Part shown: positions 44,254-55,927 of the stretch, one piece after another
Layout: each line of letters begins with the position of its first letter
Position numbering within the stretch: the first letter of the stretch is position 1
Source: Streptococcus tangpeifui
GTDB lineage: Bacteria > Bacillota > Bacilli > Lactobacillales > Streptococcaceae
DNA length: 64,000 nt
Reading direction: 5' to 3'
Assembly: GCF_011038795.1 (NCBI RefSeq)
Contig: NZ_JAAKDU010000002.1
Location: forward strand, 62,001-126,000
Position numbers and translations under genes: made by a program
Notes under the pieces: model-generated
The model's input: the letters and a program-made list of their open reading frames with translations, nothing else
What the model was told of the DNA's origin: nothing
Databases searched by the model: none

Positions 44254-47200
44254 ATGAAACGCAAAGAAACGTTTGGTTTTCGCAAGAGTAAGATCAGTAA
44301 GAGCCTTTGTGGTGCCTTGTTGGGAACTGCTATTGTTGTGTCTGTAGCAGGTCAAAAGGTACTAGCTGAAGATATGATGAACAGCACAACATCAAGTATT
44401 GATACAACAGCAGTTGTTGGAACGGAGACTGGGAATCCCGCAACCAACCTGCCTGATAAACAGGCAGACTCTAGCAGTCAAGCAGAGACCAGTCAGGCTC
44501 AGGAGGGAGAAAAGACTGGTTCGATGCCTGTCAATGTAGCGACCACTGAGCTTGACGAAGCCGTGAAATCCGCTACTGAAGCTGGTGTAACAGTATCACA
44601 AGATGAAACCGTTGACAAGGGAACTGTGGGGACGTCCCAAGAAGCAGATGAAAAATCAAGTGAAATCAAGGCAGACTACAGCAAGCAAGCGGAAGCCATC
44701 AAAACCACAACAGAAACCTACAAGGCCGATGTGGCTGCTAATCAAGCAGAAACCGATCGTATTAATCAAGAAAATGCCGCCAAGAAAGCCCAGTATGAAC
44801 AGGCTTTAGCCGCTAACAAGGCTGAAGTTGAACGCATAACCAATAAAAATGCTCAGGCCAAGGCCGACTATGAAGCCAAATTAGCTCAATATCAAAAAGA
44901 TTTAGCAGCTGTCCAACAAATTAATACAGATACTCAAGCTGCCTATGCAGCGGCTAAGGAAGCTTATGAAAAAGAGTTAGCCCGCGTACAACAAGCCAAT
45001 GCAGCTGCCAAGAAGGCTTATGAAGAAGCTGTCGCAGCCAATAATACCAAAAATGCAGCTATCCTTGCAGAAAATGCCGCCATCAGGCAGCGCAATGCTC
45101 AAGCCAAGGCTGACTATGAAGCCAAATTGGCCCAATATCAGAAAGACCTAGCGGCAGTCCAAGCAGGGAATGCGGCTAATGAAGCCGACTACCAAGCCAA
45201 AAAAGCGGCTTACGAGCAAGAGCTAGCCCGTGTGCAAGCGGCTAATGCGGCTGCCAAAACAGCCTATGAGCAAGCAGTCGCTGCTAACACCGCCAAGAAT
45301 GAAGAGATTAAGGCGGCAAATACTGCTATCAGGCAGCGTAATGCCCAAGCCAAGGCTGATTACGAAGCCAAATTGGCTCAATATCAAAAAGATTTGGCTG
45401 CTGTTCAAAAGAATAATGCAGACAATGAAGCTGACTACCAAGCTAAACAATTAGCCTACGAAACTGAATTGGCTCGGGTGCAAAAAGCCAATGCCGATGC
45501 CAAGGCAGCTTATGACCAAGCTGTTAAGGACAACCAAGCAAAGAATGCTGAGATTGCAGCGGAAAATGCCGCTATCAGGCAGCGCAATGCCCAAGCCAAG
45601 GCTGATTACGAAGCCAAATTGGCTCAATATCAAAAAGATTTGGCTGCTGTTCAAAAGAACAATGCAGACAATGAAGCAGACTACCAAGCTAAAAAATTAG
45701 CCTACGAAACTGAATTGGCTCGGGTACAAAAAGCCAATGCCGATGCCAAGTTAGCTTATGACCAAGCTGTTAAGGACAACCAAGCAAAGAATGCTGAGAT
45801 TGCAGCGGAAAATGCCGCTATCAGGCAGCGCAATGTCCAAGCCAAGGCTGATTACGAAGCCAAATTGGCCCAATATCAGAAAGATTTGGCTGCTGTTCAA
45901 AAGAACAATGCAGACAATGAAGCTGACTACCAAGCTAAAAAATTAGCCTATGAAACTGAATTGGCTCGGGTGCAAAAAGCTAATGCCGATGCCAAGGCAG
46001 CTTATGACCAAGCTGTTAAGGACAACCAAGCAAAGAATGCTGAGATTGCAGCCGAGAATGCCGCTATTAAACAGCGCAATGCCCAAGCCAAGGCTGATTA
46101 CGAAGCTAAATTAGCCCAATATCAAAATGACTTAACCCAGTACCAAAAAGATTTAGCTGACTATCAAACCAAGTTAAAAGCTTATGAAGATGCTCAAGCC
46201 GCTTATAAGGCTGCCTTGGCGGAACTGGAAAAACACAAAAATGATGATGGCTATTTACCATCACCAGAATCGCAACCCTTTATTTTTGAGCAAGAAAAAA
46301 ATGCTACCCTCGAAATTACATCGGGAGATAAAGTCTATAATGCTGACGAATTCTATGCTGAAGCAGATAAAATGGACTATATTAAGGCAGATACGCCATT
46401 TAATACAGAAAAGAGACGAGTGGCCTATGATCATTTTTGGGGTGGCATTCAAGATAGTGCAGATTGGCCGGGCAAGCGAGTATTTTTGCCAAAAGGTAAA
46501 CCTGTTGTTGCACGGTACAGCAACCTAAAGAATTCAGAGTTGAATGGTAAAAGGATTGCGTCTGCCGAATTCATATATACGTTAAAAGATACCAGTCTTA
46601 ATGCTGATAAAATACCTGCGATGCTATATGATGATCCTACACAAACAATATATTATTTTGAGTTCTTTGGCTCACAGAGTATTGATGTCGACATTAAGTT
46701 TTATGATGAAGATGGAAATAAGATCGATGCAACGGGTGCCTTGCTAGATTTCTCTTCACTTAACAGAGGACATGGCTGGCCGCAGTATAATGGTATAAAT
46801 ACAATTGAAAAGGTTAATTATCATACGGGAACGGCCATTGAAATAAACGGCTCTTCTGTAAAAGACAATGGGGATGGCTTATATGCTGCTACTCCAAACT
46901 ATACTAAGGCCAATCAGTCAAGATTTGAAAGCGGTGAATGGGATAGTTCGGATTCCCCATTGAATTGGTATGGAGCTATTGTTGGTAAACAAACTGGTCC
47001 CGATATTAAATTTACGCTTTCTGCCGAAAACGCTTCGGGAATATGGTTCGCTTTTGATTCTAAGATAAAGGCAAAGGACATTCCTAATAAACCGATGGAA
47101 TCTGAACCAACACCGCCAGTAGCCCCAACTCAGCCCTCAGAACCTGTTTACGAGGTCGAAAAGGACTTGGAGCCAGCTCCGGTAGAACCCAAGTACGATC

Positions 47201-49521
47201 CAGAGCCAACACCGCCGACTCGTACGCCGGATCAGCCGGAACCAAACAAACCAGATGAGCCTAACTATGAAGTAGAAAAACCATCAGAACCGGCACCAGT
47301 CGAACCCAAGTACGATCCAGAGCCAACGCCGCCAACTCGTACGCCGGATCAGCCGGAACCAAACAAACCAGATGAGCCTAACTATGAAGTAGAAAAACCA
47401 TCAGAACCGGCACCAGTCGAACCCAAGTACGATCCAGAGCCAACCCCACCGACTCGTACGCCGGATCAGCCGGAACCGAATAAACCAGATGAACCCAACT
47501 ATGAAGTGGAGCAGCCTCAGGAACCAGCCCCAGTCGAACCCAAGTACGATCCAGAGCCAACGCCGCCAACTCATACACCGGATGAGCCGGAACCGAATAA
47601 ACCGGCTGAACCCAACTATGAAGTGGAGCAGCCTCAGGAACCGGCACCGGTCGAACCCAACTACGATCCAGAGCCAACGCCGCCAACTCGTACACCGGAC
47701 CAGCCGGAACCAACTAAGCCATCTGAACCCAACTATGAAACTCTGCCAACCCCACCTGTTGACCCTGTTTATGAGAAGGTACCTGATCCAGTCAGCGTGC
47801 CAAGGGTTCGCTATCACTACTACAAATTAGCGATTCAGCCAGGTGTAACCAAGGCAATCAAGAATAGCGATAATCTTGATATTGATAAGACTTTAGTAGC
47901 TAAGCAATCAACTGTTAAGTTCCAATTGTTAACCGCAGATTTACCAGCTGGTCGTCCCGAAACGACTTCCTTTGTTCTGGTGGATCCATTGCCAAGTGGC
48001 TATCAATTTAATTTAGAAGCTACAAAGGTTGCTAGTCCTGGCTTTGACACTAGCTATGACGAAGCTACGAATACAGTAACTTTCACAGCCACTGCAGAAA
48101 CATTAGCCAACCTCAATAAAGATCTGACCAAGACGGTTTCAACTATTTACCCAACGATTGTTGGCCAAGTACTGAATGATGGTGCTATCTATACCAATAA
48201 TTTCACTCTGACGGTCAACGATGCCTACGGTATTAAATCCAATATTGTTCGAGTAACCACTCCAGGGAAACCAAACGACCCTAAACATCCAAACAACAGC
48301 TATATCAAGCCGCACAAGGTCAATAAAAATGAAAATGGCGTGGTGATCGATGGGAAGGCCGTCTTAGCAGGTTCAACAAACTACTATGAATTGACTTGGG
48401 ACTTGGACCAATACAAGGGTGATAGCTCTGGTAAAGAAAGTATCCAAAAAGGATTCTTCTATCTAGAGGATTATCCAGAAGAAGCCCTCGATCTGCGTCC
48501 AGATTTGGTCAAAATTACTGATACTGGCGGTAAGGCTGTAACAGGTATCAGCGTGACTGATTATGCCAGCCTTGAAGCTGCTCCAGAGACGGTTCGTGAG
48601 ATGCTTCAAAAGGCTAACATCACACCAAAAGGCGCCTTCCAGCTCTTTACAGCCGATAATCCGCAGGCCTTCTATGATACTTATGTCGTTAAAGGTATTG
48701 ATTTGACCATTGTGACACCAATGGTTGTCAAGGCTGCAATGGGTAAAACAGGTGGCGGCTACGAAAACAGGGCCTATCAAATTGATTTCGGTAACGGCTA
48801 TGAGTCCAACCCAGTGATTAACAATGTCCCTAAGATTGATCCTAAGAAGGATGTGACACTGACTCTTGATCCCGCCGATTTGACTAATATTGATGGGCAA
48901 ACGATTGCTCTCAATCAAACCTTCAATTATCGTCTGATCGGTGGTATCATTCCACCAAAGCATGCTGAAGAGCTCTTCGAGTATAGCTTCGACGATGATT
49001 ACGATCAGACAGGTGATAAGTACACGGGCCAATATAAGGCCTTTGCCAAGGTTGACCTTACCCTCAAAGATGGTACTGTCATCAAGGCAGGTACGGACCT
49101 GACCCAATATACTAAAGCCCAAGTCGATGAGGCTGATGGTCGGATTCTTATCAGCTTTAAGGAAGACTTCTTACGGTCTGTCTCTGTTGATTCGGCCTTC
49201 CAAGCGGAAGTTTATCTGCAAATGAAGCGGATTGCCGTTGGAACCTTTGAAAATACCTATGTTAATACGGTTAATGGCATCACTTATAGCTCAAACACGG
49301 TTCGCACCAGCACACCGGAGCCTAAGACGCCAGAAGATCCTAAGACTAGCCATACGGTCCTCTATCGTCCGGTTAAGGAAAAGGCTTATCAGCCGGCTCC
49401 GCCACAAACCGGTCACCTGCCAGCTACTGGCGATACTAACAATGCTTACATGCCTCTATTAGGATTAGTTAGCCTGACAGCCGGCTTTAGTCTGCTTGGC
49501 ATCCGCCGTAAGAAAAACTAA
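44254..49521 (+). CDS. Antigen I/II family LPxTG adhesin, long-stalk paralogue
   Basis: A 1755-residue surface adhesin. It has a signal peptide with [18 protein letters not shown]. The A region has five full 82-residue heptad repeats starting at residues 199, 281, 363, 445 and 527, plus a partial one. The V (lectin-like) domain is at about 660-955, and the P region has five 39-residue proline repeats at 961-1155. The C1-C3 domains follow. The C-terminal anchor is LPATG, a hydrophobic helix and RRKKN. The family binds salivary glycoproteins and collagen. The V domain differs strongly from SpaP, keeping only NGKRI, FYDEDGN, SSLNR and [13 protein letters not shown]. Confidence 0.95.
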   Translation: MKRKETFGFRKSKISKSLCGALLGTAIVVSVAGQKVLAEDMMNSTTSSIDTTAVVGTETGNPATNLPDKQADSSSQAETSQAQEGEKTGSMPVNVATTELDEAVKSATEAGVTVSQDETVDKGTVGTSQEADEKSSEIKADYSKQAEAIKTTTETYKADVAANQAETDRINQENAAKKAQYEQALAANKAEVERITNKNAQAKADYEAKLAQYQKDLAAVQQINTDTQAAYAAAKEAYEKELARVQQANAAAKKAYEEAVAANNTKNAAILAENAAIRQRNAQAKADYEAKLAQYQKDLAAVQAGNAANEADYQAKKAAYEQELARVQAANAAAKTAYEQAVAANTAKNEEIKAANTAIRQRNAQAKADYEAKLAQYQKDLAAVQKNNADNEADYQAKQLAYETELARVQKANADAKAAYDQAVKDNQAKNAEIAAENAAIRQRNAQAKADYEAKLAQYQKDLAAVQKNNADNEADYQAKKLAYETELARVQKANADAKLAYDQAVKDNQAKNAEIAAENAAIRQRNVQAKADYEAKLAQYQKDLAAVQKNNADNEADYQAKKLAYETELARVQKANADAKAAYDQAVKDNQAKNAEIAAENAAIKQRNAQAKADYEAKLAQYQNDLTQYQKDLADYQTKLKAYEDAQAAYKAALAELEKHKNDDGYLPSPESQPFIFEQEKNATLEITSGDKVYNADEFYAEADKMDYIKADTPFNTEKRRVAYDHFWGGIQDSADWPGKRVFLPKGKPVVARYSNLKNSELNGKRIASAEFIYTLKDTSLNADKIPAMLYDDPTQTIYYFEFFGSQSIDVDIKFYDEDGNKIDATGALLDFSSLNRGHGWPQYNGINTIEKVNYHTGTAIEINGSSVKDNGDGLYAATPNYTKANQSRFESGEWDSSDSPLNWYGAIVGKQTGPDIKFTLSAENASGIWFAFDSKIKAKDIPNKPMESEPTPPVAPTQPSEPVYEVEKDLEPAPVEPKYDPEPTPPTRTPDQPEPNKPDEPNYEVEKPSEPAPVEPKYDPEPTPPTRTPDQPEPNKPDEPNYEVEKPSEPAPVEPKYDPEPTPPTRTPDQPEPNKPDEPNYEVEQPQEPAPVEPKYDPEPTPPTHTPDEPEPNKPAEPNYEVEQPQEPAPVEPNYDPEPTPPTRTPDQPEPTKPSEPNYETLPTPPVDPVYEKVPDPVSVPRVRYHYYKLAIQPGVTKAIKNSDNLDIDKTLVAKQSTVKFQLLTADLPAGRPETTSFVLVDPLPSGYQFNLEATKVASPGFDTSYDEATNTVTFTATAETLANLNKDLTKTVSTIYPTIVGQVLNDGAIYTNNFTLTVNDAYGIKSNIVRVTTPGKPNDPKHPNNSYIKPHKVNKNENGVVIDGKAVLAGSTNYYELTWDLDQYKGDSSGKESIQKGFFYLEDYPEEALDLRPDLVKITDTGGKAVTGISVTDYASLEAAPETVREMLQKANITPKGAFQLFTADNPQAFYDTYVVKGIDLTIVTPMVVKAAMGKTGGGYENRAYQIDFGNGYESNPVINNVPKIDPKKDVTLTLDPADLTNIDGQTIALNQTFNYRLIGGIIPPKHAEELFEYSFDDDYDQTGDKYTGQYKAFAKVDLTLKDGTVIKAGTDLTQYTKAQVDEADGRILISFKEDFLRSVSVDSAFQAEVYLQMKRIAVGTFENTYVNTVNGITYSSNTVRTSTPEPKTPEDPKTSHTVLYRPVKEKAYQPAPPQTGHLPATGDTNNAYMPLLGLVSLTAGFSLLGIRRKKN
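44848..46077 (+). repeat. Five 246-bp tandem repeats (A region, adhesin 1)
   Basis: Units begin at 44848, 45094, 45340, 45586 and 45832. The last three are nearly identical in nucleotide sequence; the first two are diverged. Strings such as [20 protein letters not shown] recur in each. Confidence 0.92.
47134..47718 (+). repeat. Five 117-bp tandem repeats (P region, adhesin 1)
   Basis: Each unit encodes 39 residues built on [20 protein letters not shown]. The number equals the number of A repeats in the same protein. Confidence 0.92.
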
Positions 49522-49534
49522 GGAATACTGCAAA

Positions 49535-49565
49535 AAATGAGAAAGTACACCTTTCTCATTTTTTC
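49535..49565 (+). terminator. Terminator of the first adhesin gene
   Basis: AATGAGAAAG pairs perfectly with CTTTCTCATT around TACAC, and a T run follows. Confidence 0.9.
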
Positions 49566-49702
49566 TGTATTATTTTGAAGAAAACGCGAACAAAATGAGT
49601 TTTCCATTGTTCAGAATACTATCTTGTTCACTTTTTTATTTGATTGATCATTTAGAGTTTGATGATTCTTGAAATCAAAACCTTTTGGACCTAAGTTTTT
49701 CT

Positions 49703-50275
49703 TTAATTTACTAGCAGAAAACGTTTAATAAAGGGAAAAAGCAGACTTAGAGCAATAATGCAGGCTAAGGTTTCACCCAAGCAAGAAGAACCATTGATAA
49801 TAGCAGAGTAGACGAGAGCTGACTGCCCCTTAGGAGCGTAGCTTCCCCAGAAAATAATTCCAGCAATAAAATGGATGATATAGCGAGACAGGCTGCCGAT
49901 TAAAATCCCAAGAACCATAATGGCCCAGCTCCTTAAGGGCTGATTTTTTTTAAGAGTTTGATTGAATAAAGGCCTGATGATGCCGGCAAAGCCGATCAAA
50001 CTAAAGGCAACGAAGTATTCTAAAAAACCTTGCCAGAGATTGAGCCAACCCCCAGCTGCCTGACCAAGCGCAACTTGCAGGATCCCCCAGATCAAGCCTG
50101 CTACGATAGCAGGCTTGGTGCCTCGGCGAAAGGCGATTAAAAAGATAGGGACCATCTTAAAGGATAAGGAAATCCAAGGACCGATTGACATCGGCTGGGT
50201 AAAGAAATCCAGTACCATAGCCAGACCAGCAAAGATAGCTATTTCAGCCATCGAAGCAACATTTGTTTTTTGCAT
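49703..50275 (-). CDS. thiT: Thiamine transporter ThiT (ECF S component)
   Basis: A 190-residue membrane protein with six helices and the ThiT pattern AEIAIFAGLAMVLDFF, PWISLSFKMVPIFLIAFRRG, LIWGILQV and a Trp-rich loop (GGWLNLWQ) that binds thiamine. It works with a shared ECF energising module not present in this window. RBS AAGGAGG precedes the ATG. A TPP riboswitch lies upstream. It is inserted in opposite orientation between the two adhesin genes. Confidence 0.93.
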   Translation of the reverse strand: MQKTNVASMAEIAIFAGLAMVLDFFTQPMSIGPWISLSFKMVPIFLIAFRRGTKPAIVAGLIWGILQVALGQAAGGWLNLWQGFLEYFVAFSLIGFAGIIRPLFNQTLKKNQPLRSWAIMVLGILIGSLSRYIIHFIAGIIFWGSYAPKGQSALVYSAIINGSSCLGETLACIIALSLLFPFIKRFLLVN

Positions 50276-50286
50276 AAAAAATCCTC

Positions 50287-50305
50287 CTTAGCCCAGTCTG
50301 ACTGG
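50287..50305 (-). promoter_or_regulatory. Expression-platform hairpin before thiT
   Basis: GCCCAGT-cag-ACTGGGC on the minus strand, directly followed by TAAGGAGG and TTTTTT. It may act as a terminator or as an RBS-adjacent switch stem controlled by the TPP aptamer. Confidence 0.6.
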
Positions 50306-50375
50306 GCAATTGATTTGATTTGCCACAATCAAAACTGAGATAAGCAGGACTTTGACTAATCCACTTATTTCTGCA

Positions 50376-50505
50376 CATCCCTTACGCAAGCATTACCTTG
50401 TTCAGGTTCAAAGAGTTTAGACACCCAGACTCTACGCAAAACTCCAATGTTATGGAATTTACTTAAAACTGGAGATCATTCTCAGCAAAAGCTCCTCTTG
50501 TGACG
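50376..50505 (-). promoter_or_regulatory. TPP riboswitch (thi box)
   Basis: On the minus strand, AGAGGAGCTTTTGCTGAGA is the P2 side with the CTGAGA box. Then ACCTGAACAAGGTAATGCTT with GCGTAAGGG forms the conserved P4/P5 and thi-box end. The spacer helix P3 (GAGTTTTGCGTAGAGTCTGG region) is long. It lies 100 bases before thiT, so thiamine pyrophosphate should repress the transporter. Confidence 0.93.
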
Positions 50506-50832
50506 CCTACATCATAGCAGAAATCTGCTCATTTAACAAGTTCCTACTCTTGCTACATTTCCTAAATCATCAGCAGATCTGCTAAATTAGTGGCAAATGA
50601 CCTGGCAAAGTACTTTTCCCTATAAATATATATTCAAAAAACCACATTAAACAAAGTGACGATGTGCAGATGCTTCAAAAATAGCTAAAATAAAGTAAAT
50701 GCATCGTATTAAGTTTTAAGAGGAAGGAATTAGAAGTTGAATTATAATTATTCTGTAATAAACAGAAAAATGTCATATATTTTTCAAAACTATGGCATAG
50801 CAAGACAATAATATTTCTTAATCAAGGGAATT
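50506..50832. other. Divergent control region between thiT and the second adhesin gene
   Basis: A/T-rich. It must hold the minus-strand thiT promoter and upstream sequence of adhesin 2, but neither a clear -35 nor a small gene was seen. Confidence 0.35.
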
Positions 50833-50833
50833 A

Positions 50834-50842
50834 TGTTACAAT
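50834..50842 (+). promoter_or_regulatory. Extended -10 of the second antigen I/II gene
   Basis: TGTTACAAT, identical to that of the first adhesin gene. A CAATATT/AATATTG inverted repeat follows in the leader (50851-50877). RBS GGGAG ends seven bases before the ATG. Confidence 0.5.
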
Positions 50843-50887
50843 ATTCTAGGCAATATTATTTGCTTAGAAAAATATTGGGAGAAAACA

Positions 50888-53800
50888 ATGAAAGCAAAAC
50901 AAGTTTACGGTTTTCGAAAAAGTAAGGTTGTGAAGTCTCTATGCGGTGCTGTGTTGGGAGCCACAGCACTGGTGTCACTGACAGGCTATAGAGCAGCAGC
51001 CGAGGAAGTATCGGAAACAACATCGACAAGCGGTGTTGACACGAAGGTTGTCGGGACAGAAACAGGCAATCCAGCGACTAATCTGCCGGAAGCCCAAGGC
51101 CCAGCCAGCGACCAAGCCAGCCAGAGTCAGGCTCAAGCCGGCCAGAACAATGGGGAGAAGTTGGTTGTAGAGGCTCCGTCACCAGAGTTGGAGCAGGCGG
51201 TTAAGGAAGCCTATCAAGCCGGTGTGACGGTTCAAGAAGAGGCTGATGTAGACGCAGGGACCGTTCAGACCTCAGATCAAGCAGCTGCTAAGCAGGCAGA
51301 GATCGATGCGGATTATGCCCAGCAAGTAGAAGAAATTAAGACAACCGTCAACTCTTATAAAGAAGACATTGCTAAGCACAAGGCGGAAGTTGAGCGTATA
51401 GATGCAGAAAACAAGGCCGCTGTAGAGCAATATGATAAAGATTTGGCTGCCCATCAGGAAGAAGTTGAGCGGATTAATGCTGCTAATGCTGCTGCCAAAG
51501 CTGACTATGAAGCAAAATTAGCGCAATACCAAAAAGACCTGGAAGCCATTCAAAACACAAATAAAAATAATGAAACCGCTTATCAGGCTGCGCTTGCGGC
51601 CTACCAAGCTGAATTAGAACGGGTTCGGAAGGCCAACGGGGATGCCAAGGCAGCCTATGAGCAAGCTGTAAAGGACAATAACGCTAAGAATGCTGAGATT
51701 GCAGCGGAAAACGCCGCCATCAAGCAGCGCAATGCCGATGCCAAGGCCAAATATGATGCTGCTGTCAAACAATATGAAGCCGATTTGGCCGCTATCCAAC
51801 AGGGTAACAAGGATAATGAAGCGGATTACCAAGCCAAGAAACAGGCTTATGAAACGGAATTAGCCCGTGTTCAAAAGGCTAATGCGGATGCCAAGGCAGC
51901 CTATGACCAAGCTGTTAAGGACAACAAGGCTAAGAATGCTGAGATTGCAGCGGAAAACGCCGCCATCAAACAGCGCAATGCGGATGCTAAAACCAAATAT
52001 GACGCTGCTGTCAAACAATATGAATCTGACTTGGCCGCTATCCAACAGGGTAACAAGGATAATGAAGCGGATTACCAAGCCAAGAAACAGGCTTATGAAA
52101 CGGAATTAGCCCGTGTTCAAAAGGCTAATGCGGATGCCAAGGCAGCCTATGACCAAGCTGTTAAGGACAACCAAGCTAAGAATGCTGAGATTGCAGCGGA
52201 AAACGCTGCTATTAAACAGCGCAATGCTGACGCTAAGGCTGACTATGAAGCCAAATTAGCTAAATATGAAAAGGACTTAGCCAAATATCAAAAGGACTTG
52301 GCTGAGTATCCTATCAAAAAACGGGAATACGAAGAGGAACAAGAGCGAATTAAAAAAGCTCTGGAAGAACTTGAGAAGCATAAGAACGAAGATGGTAACT
52401 TGACAGAACCATCTGCCCAAAGCTTGGTCTATGACCTTGAACCAAATGCTCAATTGGCGTTGACAACCGAAGGTCAGTTTTTAAAAGCATCAGCTATGGA
52501 TGATGCTTTTAGCAAGAGCACTTCAAAAGCTAAGTATGATCAGAAAGTACTTCAGATGGATGATTTGGACATCAGTAATTTACAACAAGCTGATGATGTC
52601 TCTTCTTCAATGGAGCTCTTTGGTAATATTGGCGATAAGTCAGATTGGACGACAACTGTAAGTAACACAGGTGAAGCTAAGTGGGCTTCTGTCCTTTTAG
52701 AACGCGGACAAAGTGCTACAGCTACTTATACAAATTTAGAAAACTCTTACTACAATGGTAAAAAGATTTCCAAGATTGTCTTTAAGTATACTGTTGATCC
52801 AGATTCAAAATTCCAGAATCCAGAAGGTAAGGTCTGGCTGGGGATCTTTACCGATCCAACTCTAGGGGTATTTGCGTCTGCTTTCACTGGAAATACAGAA
52901 AAAGATACATCTATCTTTATTAAAAATGAATTCACCTTCTACGATGAAGATGGCAATCCGATTGACTTTGATAATGCGCTTTTATCGGTAGCATCATTAA
53001 ACCGTGAGCATAACTCTATCGAGATGGCTAAGGACTATACTGGTACCTTCGTTAAGATTGCCGGTTCATCTATCGGTGAGAAAAACGGTCAGATTTATGC
53101 TACGGACACGCTTAACTTTAAACAGGGTGAAGGTGGTGCCCGTTGGACTATGTATAAGAATAGTCAGCCAAACTCAGGTTGGGATTCATCCGATGCACCA
53201 AATTCTTGGTATGGTGCAGGGGCTATCAGGATGTCCGGCCCAAATAACAGCATTACCCTAGGTGCCACTTCGGCAACAAATGTTATGCCGCTTTCTGAAA
53301 TGCCGATTGTTCCAGGTAAAGACAATGCGGAAGGTAAACGGCCAAATATTTGGTATTCTCTCAATGGTAGAATTCGTGCGGTAAATGTGCCTAAAGTGAC
53401 CAAGGAAAATCCAGAACCACCAGTAGAACCTACCAAGCCAGAAGAACCTAAGTATGAAGTCGAAAAGGACTTAGAGCCAGCACCGGTAGAACCCAAGTAC
53501 GATCCAGAGCCAACGCCGCCGACTCGTACGCCGGATCAGCCAGAACCTAATAAACCACAAGAGCCTAACTACGAAGTAGAAAAGCCATCAGAGCCAGCAC
53601 CGGTGGAACCCAAGTACGATCCAGAGCCAACACCGCCGACTCGTACACCGGATCAGCCGGAGCCAAATAAACCACAAGAGCCTAACTACGAAGTAGAAAA
53701 GCCATCTGAACCAGCCCCGGTAGAACCCAAGTACGATCCAGAGCCAACACCGCCGACCCGTACACCGGATCAGCCGGAGCCAAATAAACCGCAGGAACCT

Positions 53801-55609
53801 AACTATGAACCGGAGCCAACGCCACCGACGCCGCCAATCCTACAGCGTTTCCCTGGAGCACCCGCTGTTCCAACGGTTCGTTACCACTATGCAAGATACG
53901 CTATCCAGCCTCAGGTTAACAAGGCAATCACCAATAACATAGGAGTCGATATCAACCAGACCTTGGTCGCTAAGCAGTCAGTGGTCAAGTTCCAACTGAG
54001 AACGGCTGAGTTGCCGGCCAACCGTGAGGAAACCACCTCCTTCGTCTTGGTCGACCCTCTTCCAAGTGGCTATCAGTTCAATCTGGAAGCGACCAAGGTG
54101 GCCAGCCCAGACTTTGATGTTACCTATGATCAAGCGACGCATACGGTGACCTTTACGGCCACAGCTGAAACACTGGATCTGCTCAATCGGGACTTCACCA
54201 AGGGCATCACCGCCCCAGTCCCAACCATTGTCGGTCAGGTCATGAACGACGGGGCTGTCTACAAGAATAACTTCACCCTAACAGTGAATGACGCTTATGG
54301 GGTTAAATCCAATATCGTTCGGGTAACCACCCCAGGTAAACCAGAAGACCCTGATAATCCAGGAAACAACTACATCAAACCGCATAAGGTCAATAAAAAT
54401 GACAAAGGGGTTGTCATTGATGACAAAACCGTCCTAGCCGGAACGGTCAATTACTACGAATTGACATGGGATCTGGATCAATACAAGGGGGATAAGTCTT
54501 CCCCAGATACCATCCAAAAAGGCTTCTTCTACTTGGATGATTACCCAGAAGAAGCGCTGAACTTGAATCCAACTCTCGTTAGAATCGTCGACGCTAGCGG
54601 AAAGGCTGTTGAAGGGATCAGTGTCACTGATTATACCAGTCTTGACGCTGCCCCAGAGGACGTTCGGACCATGCTCCAAGCGGCTGCTATCACACCAAAA
54701 GGCGCCTTCCAGCTCTTCACAGCGGATGATCCGCAAGCCTTCTATGAAGCCTATGTGGTTAAAGGAATTAATCTGACTATTGTCACTCCAATGACCGTTA
54801 AAGCCGAGATGGGTAAGACCGGCGGTTCTTATGAGAACAAGGCCTACCAAATTGATTTTGGCAATGGCTATGAATCCAATATTGTGGTCAATAACGTGCC
54901 TAAGGTGGATCCTAAGAAGGATGTCACCTTGACCCTAGATCCAGCCGACACCAGCAACATCGACGGTCAGACCGTAGCGCTCAACCAAGTCTTTAATTAC
55001 CGTCTGATCGGCGGCATTATTCCGGGCAATCGCTCCGATGAGCTGTTTGAGTATAACTTCTATGATGACTATGACCAAACAGGGGATCAGTATACCGGAC
55101 AGTATAAGGTCTATGCCAAGTCTGACATCACCCTTAATGATGGGACTGTAATCGCAGCGGGAACGGATGTGACCGGTCATACGACGGCAGACGTCAATGA
55201 AGCCGATGGTCTCATTGTCATCAGATTCCAGGAAGCCTTCTTGCGTTCGGTTTCGCTGAACTCTAGTTTCCAAGCTGAAAGCTATATTCAGATGAAACGG
55301 ATAGCTGTTGGCACCTTTGAGAACACCTATATCAATACGATTAACGGTGTAACTTACAGTTCCAATACGGTTAAGACAACGACGCCGGAGGATCCAGCCG
55401 ATTCTACGCCGCCAGCGCCTAATCATGACCGGATGCCGCTAACCGTGACCTATCACTTTGAGGACGCGACAGCGCAGCCAGCAAAAGCCAGCCTTCTGCC
55501 GCAGACTGGCAGCAAGGACAGTGCTTATCTGCCGCTCTTAGGCGTGAGTGCGATTCTGGCTGGTCTTGGTTTACTAGGCAGTCAACGCAGTAAAAAACAA
55601 GAAGACTAA
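50888..55609 (+). CDS. Antigen I/II family LPxTG adhesin, SpaP/PAc-like paralogue
   Basis: A 1573-residue adhesin with the same plan as the gene at 44254. The signal peptide contains [18 protein letters not shown]. Three full 82-residue A repeats start at residues 200, 282 and 364, plus a partial one. The V domain is at about 498-848, three 39-residue P repeats are at 851-967, and C1-C3 domains and LPQTG with RSKKQED follow. The V domain ([53 protein letters not shown]) is very close to S. mutans SpaP as I remember it, so this is the likely orthologue of the classical salivary-agglutinin adhesin. Confidence 0.95.
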   Translation: MKAKQVYGFRKSKVVKSLCGAVLGATALVSLTGYRAAAEEVSETTSTSGVDTKVVGTETGNPATNLPEAQGPASDQASQSQAQAGQNNGEKLVVEAPSPELEQAVKEAYQAGVTVQEEADVDAGTVQTSDQAAAKQAEIDADYAQQVEEIKTTVNSYKEDIAKHKAEVERIDAENKAAVEQYDKDLAAHQEEVERINAANAAAKADYEAKLAQYQKDLEAIQNTNKNNETAYQAALAAYQAELERVRKANGDAKAAYEQAVKDNNAKNAEIAAENAAIKQRNADAKAKYDAAVKQYEADLAAIQQGNKDNEADYQAKKQAYETELARVQKANADAKAAYDQAVKDNKAKNAEIAAENAAIKQRNADAKTKYDAAVKQYESDLAAIQQGNKDNEADYQAKKQAYETELARVQKANADAKAAYDQAVKDNQAKNAEIAAENAAIKQRNADAKADYEAKLAKYEKDLAKYQKDLAEYPIKKREYEEEQERIKKALEELEKHKNEDGNLTEPSAQSLVYDLEPNAQLALTTEGQFLKASAMDDAFSKSTSKAKYDQKVLQMDDLDISNLQQADDVSSSMELFGNIGDKSDWTTTVSNTGEAKWASVLLERGQSATATYTNLENSYYNGKKISKIVFKYTVDPDSKFQNPEGKVWLGIFTDPTLGVFASAFTGNTEKDTSIFIKNEFTFYDEDGNPIDFDNALLSVASLNREHNSIEMAKDYTGTFVKIAGSSIGEKNGQIYATDTLNFKQGEGGARWTMYKNSQPNSGWDSSDAPNSWYGAGAIRMSGPNNSITLGATSATNVMPLSEMPIVPGKDNAEGKRPNIWYSLNGRIRAVNVPKVTKENPEPPVEPTKPEEPKYEVEKDLEPAPVEPKYDPEPTPPTRTPDQPEPNKPQEPNYEVEKPSEPAPVEPKYDPEPTPPTRTPDQPEPNKPQEPNYEVEKPSEPAPVEPKYDPEPTPPTRTPDQPEPNKPQEPNYEPEPTPPTPPILQRFPGAPAVPTVRYHYARYAIQPQVNKAITNNIGVDINQTLVAKQSVVKFQLRTAELPANREETTSFVLVDPLPSGYQFNLEATKVASPDFDVTYDQATHTVTFTATAETLDLLNRDFTKGITAPVPTIVGQVMNDGAVYKNNFTLTVNDAYGVKSNIVRVTTPGKPEDPDNPGNNYIKPHKVNKNDKGVVIDDKTVLAGTVNYYELTWDLDQYKGDKSSPDTIQKGFFYLDDYPEEALNLNPTLVRIVDASGKAVEGISVTDYTSLDAAPEDVRTMLQAAAITPKGAFQLFTADDPQAFYEAYVVKGINLTIVTPMTVKAEMGKTGGSYENKAYQIDFGNGYESNIVVNNVPKVDPKKDVTLTLDPADTSNIDGQTVALNQVFNYRLIGGIIPGNRSDELFEYNFYDDYDQTGDQYTGQYKVYAKSDITLNDGTVIAAGTDVTGHTTADVNEADGLIVIRFQEAFLRSVSLNSSFQAESYIQMKRIAVGTFENTYINTINGVTYSSNTVKTTTPEDPADSTPPAPNHDRMPLTVTYHFEDATAQPAKASLLPQTGSKDSAYLPLLGVSAILAGLGLLGSQRSKKQED
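51485..52222 (+). repeat. Three 246-bp tandem repeats (A region, adhesin 2)
   Basis: Units begin at 51485, 51731 and 51977; the second and third are nearly identical. A partial unit follows at 52223. Confidence 0.9.
53438..53788 (+). repeat. Three 117-bp tandem repeats (P region, adhesin 2)
   Basis: 39-residue units, nearly identical to those of adhesin 1 at both protein and DNA level, which suggests gene conversion between the two genes. Confidence 0.9.
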
Positions 55610-55669
55610 AAGAATTGGAAGAGCTTTTAGTAATAAACTCTGTTAGAAATCTTCTATATCTTAAGTAAA

Positions 55670-55728
55670 AACACAAGTAAGTCTTACTTTTGGCGTCTGC
55701 CATTTTGGACTTGCTTGTGTTTATTTTT
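55670..55728 (+). terminator. Terminator of the second adhesin gene
   Basis: AACACAAG-t-AAGTC pairs with GACTT-g-CTTGTGTT, followed by TATTTTTAT. Confidence 0.8.
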
Positions 55729-55841
55729 ATGTTCGTAGACTAATGTCTGTTTTTACAACAAGCTAGGACTTATTCTGGGAATTAACCATGTTAAAAATAA
55801 TGCTAAATTAAAAGATTAAGCTACCATTTTCACTCATAACG

Positions 55842-55912
55842 TGTTATACTAAATAAGTTGCACAATTGCACACGATTATAGGCTTTATAAGGCAGCCTCG
55901 CACTGCCTTTTA
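55842..55912 (+). promoter_or_regulatory. Promoter and structured leader of the DEAD-box gene
   Basis: Extended -10 TGTTATACT (55842-55850). The leader then carries a hairpin GGCAG-cctcgca-CTGCC followed by TTTTA (55891-55912), which could act as an attenuator. Confidence 0.5.
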
Positions 55913-55927
55913 GAAAGAAGAATACCA

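Noticed and set aside
44848..46077. Regularly spaced direct repeats that could suggest a CRISPR array
   Set aside because: Units are 246 bp, in frame and encode heptad repeats of the adhesin A region; there are no unique spacers.
54434..55426. Long minus-strand reading frames opposite adhesin 2 (and 48463-49122 opposite adhesin 1)
   Set aside because: They mirror the codon structure of the adhesin C domains and have no start signals or family features.
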